Source: Caldifarciminota bacterium
GTDB taxonomy: Bacteria; Hydrothermota; Tepidihabitantia; SM23-42
Reading direction: 5' to 3'
Assembly (NCBI GenBank): GCA_023128195.1
Contig: JAGMEL010000133.1
Span: forward strand, 1 to 17,644
DNA length: 17,644 nucleotides
This document shows, one piece after another, positions 1-4,436 of this stretch; the first letter of the stretch is position 1; each line of letters begins with the position of its first letter. Below the pieces are notes generated by a model. The model searched no databases. It had not been told where the DNA came from and saw only the letters and a program-made list of their open reading frames with translations. The position numbers were made by a program, and so were the translations under genes.

Positions 1-25
1 ACCCCCGGACAACCCCTAACACAAC
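1..25 (+). repeat. Left terminal inverted repeat
   Basis: The first 25 bases are an exact reverse complement of the last 25; identity stops at base 26. The repeat is GC-rich compared with the AT-rich genome and begins with A followed by five C. Such ends are the replication origins of linear genomes copied by a protein-primed polymerase, and one is encoded at 4437-6290. The C-run would suit slide-back initiation by a terminal protein, which is inference. I see no TATA box in the repeat. Confidence 0.93.
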
Positions 26-27
26 GC

Positions 28-155
28 ATGTACCATCTTTAAAAGAAAGATGTGATATCCGCAACAAAGATGTTATAAGACTGTTAGAAGATTATACATA
101 CATTTCTGCAATAGAAGAAATAGAGTCTATCATAAAAATGATAAGAGGCTATTAA
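28..155 (+). pseudogene. Broken or start-less small helical protein gene at the left end
   Basis: A reading frame runs from the left end to TAA at 153-155 and reads ERCDIRNKDVIRLLEDY near its start, ending in MIRGY. It has no in-frame ATG, GTG or TTG before codon 54. The nearest ATG (28-30) is in another frame and hits a stop after four codons, so a one-base slip separates it from the conserved frame. The protein resembles the right-end products. It shares ERCD and the M-[LI]-R-G ending with the gene at 17343-17489, and a spacing of LL-x-D, Y, A and I with that at 17490-17612. The two-base gap from stop to the next ATG matches the right arm. It is probably a decayed copy; use of an odd start codon cannot be excluded. 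Confidence 0.45.
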
Positions 156-157
156 TC

Positions 158-310
158 ATGACACCAACCACAAGACAAATCGCATTAAGAGATATCCGAA
201 ATTTGATTGAATATTGGAAGGTTAGAAGAGAAGAATGCAATGTTATGGTAAAAACATTACTTCTTGATGAAAAGAAAATGTTGCGTAGTGAAGAGGAGGA
301 TGTGATTTAA
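158..310 (+). CDS. 50-aa subterminal protein, left copy of an inverted paralog pair
   Basis: A small, highly charged, probably helical protein with no family I recognise. Its counterpart lies at 17191-17340 on the minus strand; the two share about 30 of 49 residues, including RDIR/RDVR, YWKV, REE, MVK, LL and the C-terminal LRSEEED. Several nucleotide stretches are almost unchanged (23 of 24 bases over the codons for YWKVRREE). The conservation shows that this short frame is a real gene. The codons of the EEED tail (GAGGAGGAT) double as the ribosome binding site for the next gene at 311, with which it abuts. A role at the genome ends, such as regulation or terminus binding, is only a guess from position. 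Confidence 0.8.
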   Translation: MTPTTRQIALRDIRNLIEYWKVRREECNVMVKTLLLDEKKMLRSEEEDVI

Positions 311-562
311 ATGATACCAACAACTAGAACCATACCAGTAGGGAAACTCTGTTACGAGAAGATGATAACCCTTAAACAGCATGTTGTAGACATTAAAGAA
401 ATGAGAGATGGTGATATAATGGTATGCATAACCCCAACGTCAGACCCAGCCGCAAACTCTTCCTTTATTATGCATAAGGCTAATGACAATATCATCAGAG
501 TATCTACAACAAGGAACCTACAAACGGATGCAAAAGATGTTGCAAAGCTTGATGTGGTGTAA
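311..562 (+). CDS. Hypothetical protein, 83 aa
   Basis: A soluble protein of unknown function. It starts one base after the preceding stop and uses the purine-rich GAGGAGGAT upstream. Its first residues (MIPTTRTIP) resemble those of the gene just before it (MTPTTRQIA), at base level too, so the two starts may share a duplicated 5' segment. The body alternates short beta-like stretches (DGDIMVCITP, SSFIMHK, NIIRVSTT) and could be a small beta-rich fold. There are no membrane segments and no metal-binding cluster. Its place in the left arm, read inward from the terminus, suggests early expression. Confidence 0.7.
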   Translation: MIPTTRTIPVGKLCYEKMITLKQHVVDIKEMRDGDIMVCITPTSDPAANSSFIMHKANDNIIRVSTTRNLQTDAKDVAKLDVV

Positions 563-564
563 TC

Positions 565-744
565 ATGGGTAAACCATCTATCCTTATGACGAACCGTGCT
601 AACAGCCTTATTTTTGCAGCAAAAGACATAGGGTATGATATTATTCTTCCATCAAGGTATAATGCCAGATATTTACAGAAAGTTGCTATAGAAGTGTCTT
701 ATATGACCGAAATATACAATAGGAGTGATGATATAACAAGATAA
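565..744 (+). CDS. Hypothetical protein, 59 aa
   Basis: The ATG lies two bases after the previous stop, and the frame runs to TAA at 742-744, giving a 59-aa product beginning MGKPSILMTNRAN. No family is recognised. The sequence looks like a compact soluble alpha/beta protein (DIGYDIILPS, then a helix with KVAIEVSYMTEIY). It is the last gene of the left arm before the non-coding control region. The call rests on tight packing and an open frame with normal codon use. Confidence 0.6.
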   Translation: MGKPSILMTNRANSLIFAAKDIGYDIILPSRYNARYLQKVAIEVSYMTEIYNRSDDITR

Positions 745-761
745 AAGTAGCACACCAAACC

Positions 762-768
762 TTTATAA
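762..768 (+). promoter_or_regulatory. Possible TATA box
   Basis: TTTATAA lies in the intergenic region just upstream of the palindrome at 773-799. Archaeal transcription usually starts about 25 bases downstream of the box, which would place initiation inside or at the end of the palindrome. No experiment or conserved BRE supports it, so this is a moderate guess. Confidence 0.35.
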
Positions 769-772
769 CCTA

Positions 773-799
773 TTAGCACCAATATACTATTGGTGCTAA
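773..799. repeat. Perfect palindrome, 12-bp arms, 3-base spacer
   Basis: TTAGCACCAATA and TATTGGTGCTAA are exact reverse complements separated by TAC. The near-continuous dyad symmetry in non-coding DNA next to a TATA-like box suggests an operator for a dimeric regulator. An RNA hairpin at the 3' end of the left-arm transcript is the alternative, but no T-run follows it. Confidence 0.7.
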
Positions 800-856
800 A
801 GAAAAGGTGTTTCTCAGGCTTTAATAATATAGCACAACATTGTTTGTTAGTTCGAT

Positions 857-889
857 AAACGTGTGTTGTTCACCACTTCACACGTTTTT
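857..889 (+). terminator. Hairpin followed by a T-run
   Basis: AAACGTGTG (857-865) and CACACGTTT (879-887) are perfect inverted arms around a 13-base loop, and the sequence continues to a run of five T ending at 889. The position between the left-arm genes and the ATG at 929 fits a terminator for transcription from the left end, or a leader structure of the next transcript. Confidence 0.4.
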
Positions 890-928
890 GTAGGTAAAAG
901 AATCTACATATAAGGATGTGAAAACAAA

Positions 929-1171
929 ATGGATGAAAGAATACTCAGGCACAAAATGGTCGATATCGAAGCAGATATAAACGACAAAACTCGTGAAGCA
1001 ATGCTTAACGTTACCAATACATATGTAAAGACGGTAAATAAGGCAAAAGAAGCACGTAAAACCGATCTACAGAGCATCAGAAAAGATCGTAAGGTAGCAA
1101 TAAAAGACGCAACAGAAAAGCTGTTTGCGGACGCAATGGCAACAGACCAAAACACAGTAAACGAGGAATAA
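929..1171 (+). CDS. Charged helical protein, 80 aa
   Basis: An unrecognised protein with almost uninterrupted predicted helix and dense Lys, Arg, Asp and Glu, for example TVNKAKEARKTDLQSIRKDR, followed by an acidic tail (TVNEE). A coiled coil or small nucleic-acid-associated protein is possible. The start has an AGGATGTG ribosome binding site. It is the first gene after the control region and is followed three bases later by the gene at 1175, so the two are likely one transcript. Confidence 0.7.
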   Translation: MDERILRHKMVDIEADINDKTREAMLNVTNTYVKTVNKAKEARKTDLQSIRKDRKVAIKDATEKLFADAMATDQNTVNEE

Positions 1172-1174
1172 ACA

Positions 1175-1561
1175 ATGGCACAAAATATACCATCTCTAAC
1201 CGGCACAGTTGGTGCACAGATAACAGCAGGTACAATCGTAGAAGGTACAATCGTAACGATTTCAAAAGGCACGGCAGTGGACTTTATGACGGCGGTACAA
1301 TGCGCTGCACGAAAGACTGACGAAAAAACCCGTTATATCAATCTTGAAATTGCTATGGGTGAACATGGAATTAAAAATAAATCGTTCCCGGATTATTCGA
1401 ATCCTGAAGATCCAGATATGCCCATCAACCCTAATTCAATCCATGGAAAAGTTATTGCCACATATCCTGAATTGAAAGTTGAAGACACCATAAACATGAT
1501 TGCCTCAAAGAAAGAAACACAGAACGGTTCGCTTATGGTGTGGGATATGGTGTTGGTGTAA
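1175..1561 (+). CDS. Hypothetical beta-rich protein, 128 aa, probably abundant
   Basis: A soluble protein without signal peptide or membrane segment. The first half is beta-like (AQITAGTIVEGTIVTISKG), the middle holds YINLEIAMGE and a Pro/Asp-rich loop (SNPEDPDMPINPN), and it ends in a hydrophobic strand (SLMVWDMVLV). I do not recognise the family. It is followed directly by a strong hairpin with a T-run (1561-1584), a layout otherwise found only behind the two capsid-type genes. With its more GC-rich codon use, this suggests high expression. A single-stranded-DNA-binding protein with an OB-like fold would suit a protein-primed replicon, but that is speculation; a virion or scaffold protein is an alternative. 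Confidence 0.75.
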   Translation: MAQNIPSLTGTVGAQITAGTIVEGTIVTISKGTAVDFMTAVQCAARKTDEKTRYINLEIAMGEHGIKNKSFPDYSNPEDPDMPINPNSIHGKVIATYPELKVEDTINMIASKKETQNGSLMVWDMVLV

Positions 1562-1584
1562 TAGGGGTTGCTCCCCTATTTTTT
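1561..1584 (+). terminator. Hairpin plus T-run after the 128-aa gene
   Basis: ATAGGGG (1561-1567) pairs with CCCCTAT (1573-1579) around a 5-base loop, and T1579-T1584 follow. The stem touches the stop codon of the upstream gene. The form is that of an intrinsic terminator or 3'-end-protecting stem-loop. The next gene then begins with its own GGAGG site at 1587-1591. Confidence 0.75.
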
Positions 1585-1600
1585 ATGGAGGCAAAAAGAA

Positions 1601-2227
1601 ATGTCAATTAATCTCGTGTGGAAGGGCAAAACAGCATGTATTGTTGAGAAAGGTAGAAACATGCCAGAAATATATCATGGTTCCATAGGGACTATTACAG
1701 ACACCGAGATGGAACGTTATAGACGTGATTTAAAATCTGTTAAGCAAGAACACCGATTACAATACGCCAAAACTAATTGGCATTTTTTTGAGGGACAACA
1801 TGACATAACTAAAGAAAAATATTCCGATTTACCAACCCGAAAAACACCAACTGGAGATAAAAGAACAATACCTTTAGGTAAAAAGAAAAGAAGTTCTAAA
1901 AAGTCTAAAAAGGAACAAACTAAAGAGAAAATACCGGTAATAACAAAACAAAGTGTTGTTATTGTTGACACACAAACCGGTTTAAATGTTTCAAGATACA
2001 AAACAGTATCGCAGAAAGGTTCTGCGATTGATAGGAGGATAGAACAAATTAAAAAAGATAAAAAGTTTGCTGATAGTGTTGTAAAACAGAAATCCAAAGT
2101 TGCGACACAAAGCCAAATGCAACAACATAAGATCAACACCGAAAGGGATAATTGGCAGGTAACATCAGACAATGCCAGTAAAGCAATGCAAATACTGCGA
2201 AAACAGAAAGCAGAATTAAGGAGATAA
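1601..2227 (+). CDS. Basic, low-complexity protein, 208 aa
   Basis: The frame is open from 1568, but that start lies in the terminator stem. The ATG at 1601 has GGAGG (1587-1591) at good spacing, giving 208 aa. The protein has a short N-terminal domain (MSINLVWKGKTACIVEKGR), a central Lys/Ser tract (KKKRSSKKSKKEQTKEK) and a charged helical C-terminal third rich in Lys and Gln. Its net charge is strongly positive, with no membrane segment. Such composition suits a nucleic-acid-binding or genome-condensing protein, and it is a second, weaker candidate for terminal protein. No family recognised. Confidence 0.75.
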   Translation: MSINLVWKGKTACIVEKGRNMPEIYHGSIGTITDTEMERYRRDLKSVKQEHRLQYAKTNWHFFEGQHDITKEKYSDLPTRKTPTGDKRTIPLGKKKRSSKKSKKEQTKEKIPVITKQSVVIVDTQTGLNVSRYKTVSQKGSAIDRRIEQIKKDKKFADSVVKQKSKVATQSQMQQHKINTERDNWQVTSDNASKAMQILRKQKAELRR

Positions 2228-2229
2228 AT

Positions 2230-2370
2230 ATGATTGAAGATATAGATCGTAGAGCTGCATTAATTATTAATGCCATAGAAGGATTGTCAACGTTTGAAGC
2301 TATAGGGGTTTTAATGTCAACAGTAAATGCTATTGCAACCCCAATACATGTAACAAATTCACAACCGTAA
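2230..2370 (+). CDS. Hypothetical protein, 46 aa
   Basis: The ATG at 2230 lies two bases after the previous stop and is preceded by an AAGGAGAT ribosome binding site, so this short frame is probably translated. The product begins MIEDIDRRAALIINAIEGLS, suggesting one amphipathic helix followed by a mildly hydrophobic stretch (EAIGVLMSTVNAIATPIHV). Function unknown. Confidence 0.6.
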   Translation: MIEDIDRRAALIINAIEGLSTFEAIGVLMSTVNAIATPIHVTNSQP

Positions 2371-2374
2371 TCAC

Positions 2375-2632
2375 ATGCCCAAATTTAAAAACCCTTATTA
2401 TGGGCAATGCTTACATCAAAAATGGATATATGCAAAAAAGGTTGCTTTATGTAATTCATATTCCAAAGTAAGATGTATGTGTAAGATATATGGGGTTGAT
2501 GTATACACAATTAACAGACCTGACGAAAACGTTATGTGTTGTGTATCTCTTTCACCATACACAAAACATAACTGTAAATATTTTAAAAACAAAAAATGTC
2601 AAACAATGTTAGGAGATTTTAATAATGATTAA
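2375..2632 (+). CDS. Cysteine-rich protein, 85 aa, probable metal binder
   Basis: A small basic protein with eight cysteines (C12, C26, C34, C36, C55, C56, C67, C75), the middle ones as C-x-C and CC. Without a signal peptide it is cytoplasmic, and the cysteines probably bind zinc. The C-terminal part reads CKYFKNKKCQTM. I cannot assign it to a named zinc-finger family. Its 3' end overlaps the start of the next gene (ATG at 2625) by eight bases and supplies that gene's AGGAGAT site. A DNA- or RNA-binding regulator is plausible. Confidence 0.7.
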   Translation: MPKFKNPYYGQCLHQKWIYAKKVALCNSYSKVRCMCKIYGVDVYTINRPDENVMCCVSLSPYTKHNCKYFKNKKCQTMLGDFNND

Positions 2633-2795
2633 ACACACAATAGGATATGCACAACGTGACGAACAAAATTTAGTAAATAAAATAAATCAAAGAATATGTA
2701 AGGTAAACGAATATACACGTAAGCTTAATCGTTTACAACATGGTATAAACAAAGACATGCAATATCTATGTAAACTTTGGGGTTATAATGATTAA
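2625..2795 (+). CDS. Hypothetical helical protein, 56 aa
   Basis: The ATG at 2625 overlaps the end of the cysteine-rich gene and has AGGAGAT just upstream. The 56-aa product is basic and helical (NLVNKINQRICKVNEYTRKL), compatible with a short coiled coil, and has no recognised domain. Its end overlaps the next ATG (2788) by eight bases. Both overlaps carry the same ATAATGATTAAA junction. Confidence 0.65.
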   Translation: MIKHTIGYAQRDEQNLVNKINQRICKVNEYTRKLNRLQHGINKDMQYLCKLWGYND

Positions 2796-2979
2796 AGCAA
2801 AAGATGGGTTTGGTGAATATTTTGTTCCTTCCGACAATATTAAAATATCTTATCAAGAGATTGAAGATGGAAGAAACAAAAACCGTGAAGTTATAGACCT
2901 TTCAAAGAAACATAACGGTATCGTCCATAACCAAATCGATTATAATATGTGCTTATTAAGATTTGGTATTGGTGTATAA
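2788..2979 (+). CDS. Hypothetical protein, 63 aa
   Basis: A soluble protein beginning MIKAKDGFGEYFVPSDN, translationally coupled to the gene before it by an eight-base overlap. It contains a likely beta start, a charged middle (EIEDGRNKNREVIDLSKKH) and a hydrophobic end (YNMCLLRFGIGV). No family recognised. It is the last of a run of four small genes before the nucleotide-metabolism genes. Confidence 0.6.
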   Translation: MIKAKDGFGEYFVPSDNIKISYQEIEDGRNKNREVIDLSKKHNGIVHNQIDYNMCLLRFGIGV

Positions 2980-2994
2980 AAGAAGGTAATTAAA

Positions 2995-3291
2995 ATGAAT
3001 AATTTAAGTATTTTAATACAATATGGGTTAAAAAGATTTAATAAGCATATGTATATTATCTTATTAAATAATAATTATAAAGGAGATAGTTGGTTAACAT
3101 GTGATATAACATTTTTAAGAAATAAATTAAATGAAGAGATAAAAGAATATTTCGAAGCAAAAAATGATACAGAACGGATGATAGAATTACTTGATATTAG
3201 TAATATATGTCTATTTTTATATATTAGATGTATGTTAACAAGTGGGGAGAATCTTTTTAATGAATATTTAAAAGAAATTAGGAAAAGATAG
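2995..3291 (+). CDS. MazG-like nucleotide pyrophosphohydrolase, 98 aa
   Basis: All-alpha NTP pyrophosphatase type. The metal-binding pattern of the MazG/dUTPase-like superfamily, EExxE followed by ExxD, is visible as E47-E48-x-x-E51 and E64-x-x-D67 in LRNKLNEEIKEYF and ELLDISN. The family hydrolyses (d)NTPs to monophosphates and pyrophosphate through magnesium ions and acts as a house-cleaning or pool-tuning enzyme. The length fits a single-domain phage or archaeal MazG. The start has a GAAGGT site. It lies just upstream of the NrdD fragment, proposed terminal protein and polymerase, so a role in supplying or cleaning nucleotides is likely. Base composition is unusually AT-rich even for this genome. 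Confidence 0.6.
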   Translation: MNNLSILIQYGLKRFNKHMYIILLNNNYKGDSWLTCDITFLRNKLNEEIKEYFEAKNDTERMIELLDISNICLFLYIRCMLTSGENLFNEYLKEIRKR

Positions 3292-3320
3292 ATATTATCT
3301 TAAATAAGGAGATATTAAAA

Positions 3321-3698
3321 ATGGTAACAACAAACGATATAGAAACAATGCTTAATATGTCTCGTGAAGAATTTATAGCAGTTAATAAAGAATATCTTAA
3401 AAGTATTGGAAAAGAATATTATGACCTTACGGAACATACTAAAGGAAAAATAATGGGTATAAACCATCCTGAAAAATGCCCTCTACATCTTTGGGTTGTA
3501 TATAATCATGCAAAATGCAAAAACGAACTTGTAAGCAATACGGTAGTATGCCCATTGTGTAATAATCCGGTGTGTCCTGATTGTATGAACCATGAAGTAG
3601 AACAATTAAGTAGAGTAACGGGGTATATGGGCGGGGTGTCTGGTTGGAATGCAGCAAAACAGCAGGAATTTAAGGATAGAAGTAGATATAATTTGTAA
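3321..3698 (+). CDS. Stand-alone C-terminal domain of anaerobic ribonucleotide reductase (NrdD-like)
   Basis: The C-terminal half matches the end of class III ribonucleoside-triphosphate reductase. It has a four-cysteine zinc site (C77-x2-C80-x4-C85-x2-C88), then RVTGYMG (98-104), equivalent to the RVxGY glycyl-radical loop with Gly101 as presumed radical residue. VSGWN and KQQEFKDRSRYNL follow, typical of NrdD C-termini. The large ten-stranded barrel with the catalytic cysteines is absent: a full NrdD is about 600-750 aa, this is 125. The N-terminal 50 residues are helical and of unknown role; C53 and C66 are two further cysteines. It could be a spare-part radical domain for host NrdD, a modulator of the host enzyme, or a zinc-binding protein that reused the fold. 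AAGGAGAT supports the start. Confidence 0.75.
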   Translation: MVTTNDIETMLNMSREEFIAVNKEYLKSIGKEYYDLTEHTKGKIMGINHPEKCPLHLWVVYNHAKCKNELVSNTVVCPLCNNPVCPDCMNHEVEQLSRVTGYMGGVSGWNAAKQQEFKDRSRYNL

Positions 3699-3717
3699 AT
3701 AAAAAGGATGAATTTCT

Positions 3718-4428
3718 ATGGTACAAAGAATAAAATATGAAGTACGCACTGATAAAATCGGACGTAAATATGGTATAAAGATTATACTTGCAACCGGTAG
3801 ACAAATAAGGGTACCATGGAAAATAGCATATAAGAGAAAAACAGCAAACGATTCAAGAAGAAAAAGAGAAGTTATTGTAAAGAAATTGAAAGATTCTGGA
3901 TCAGGCGCAACATACGCCGATTATCTCAAATCTCTTAAAATCGTAGAAAAAGAAACCAGAAAAAGATATAAAAAGCAAGGAAAAACTGTGTCCGAATCAC
4001 GTATGCGTAGAACCGTAAAAAAAATTGCATTAGAACATAGAACCGGTATTGCATCAAGATATCGATATGCATGGATTTACTGGCTTATTGCTGACAGTTA
4101 TACTGACGAAAACGGTATGCAGGTTGTTGTAAAAGATCAATCGCCAGTGTTTGAAGCTGGTTCACTTAAAATGGATGGTGACGAAATGGAAGGATTCAAA
4201 GAAGTATGTGATGATGTATACCAAGACGTAATATCTCAGGAAATATATTACGAAATAGATGATTTTGGCAATAAAAAATATGATGTTGATGGTGGGGCGT
4301 GTGTTATGCTCTATAATAAAGCAAGTAGAGAAACAATTGAGAAATACGAATTAGGTAAGGGTTGCGGGTATTCACTTGATCTAAAATCAACAAATACAGA
4401 ATCGGATGATTTTTATAATAGTATATGA
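3718..4428 (+). CDS. Basic protein upstream of the polymerase, proposed terminal protein, 236 aa
   Basis: No family is recognised by sequence. The N-terminal 120 residues are strongly basic (e.g. AYKRKTANDSRRKREVIVKK, ETRKRYKKQGK, SRMRRTVKK), and the C-terminal half is acidic, with tyrosines and serines. Its stop lies within a few bases of the polymerase start, so the two are surely co-expressed. In phi29-type replicons the terminal protein gene sits directly before the polymerase gene and encodes a basic protein of similar size, whose Ser, Thr or Tyr is linked to the 5' end. The virus needs such a protein, and this is the best placed candidate; the basic protein at 1601-2227 is the alternative. 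The role is inference from context. Confidence 0.5.
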   Translation: MVQRIKYEVRTDKIGRKYGIKIILATGRQIRVPWKIAYKRKTANDSRRKREVIVKKLKDSGSGATYADYLKSLKIVEKETRKRYKKQGKTVSESRMRRTVKKIALEHRTGIASRYRYAWIYWLIADSYTDENGMQVVVKDQSPVFEAGSLKMDGDEMEGFKEVCDDVYQDVISQEIYYEIDDFGNKKYDVDGGACVMLYNKASRETIEKYELGKGCGYSLDLKSTNTESDDFYNSI

Positions 4429-4436
4429 GGGATAAT

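Larger units (their letters stand above)
745..928. other. Non-coding control region
   Basis: This is the longest stretch without a gene. It holds a TATA-like element (TTTATAA, 762-768), a perfect 12-bp-arm palindrome (773-799), a second AT-rich TATA-like element (821-830) and a hairpin followed by T5 (857-889). An AGGATGTG ribosome binding site precedes the ATG at 929. It probably ends the left-arm transcript and starts the rightward transcript. Confidence 0.6.

Noticed and set aside
904..1272. A minus-strand frame rich in Ser, Val and Leu across the 929 and 1175 genes.
   Set aside because: It is the reverse complement of two well-signalled plus genes; its composition is typical of an antisense frame to Lys/Ala-rich coding DNA.
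1717..2172. A 151-codon minus frame opposite the basic 208-aa protein.
   Set aside because: Antisense of a Lys-rich gene gives Phe/Leu/Ser-rich frames by chance; no start signal.
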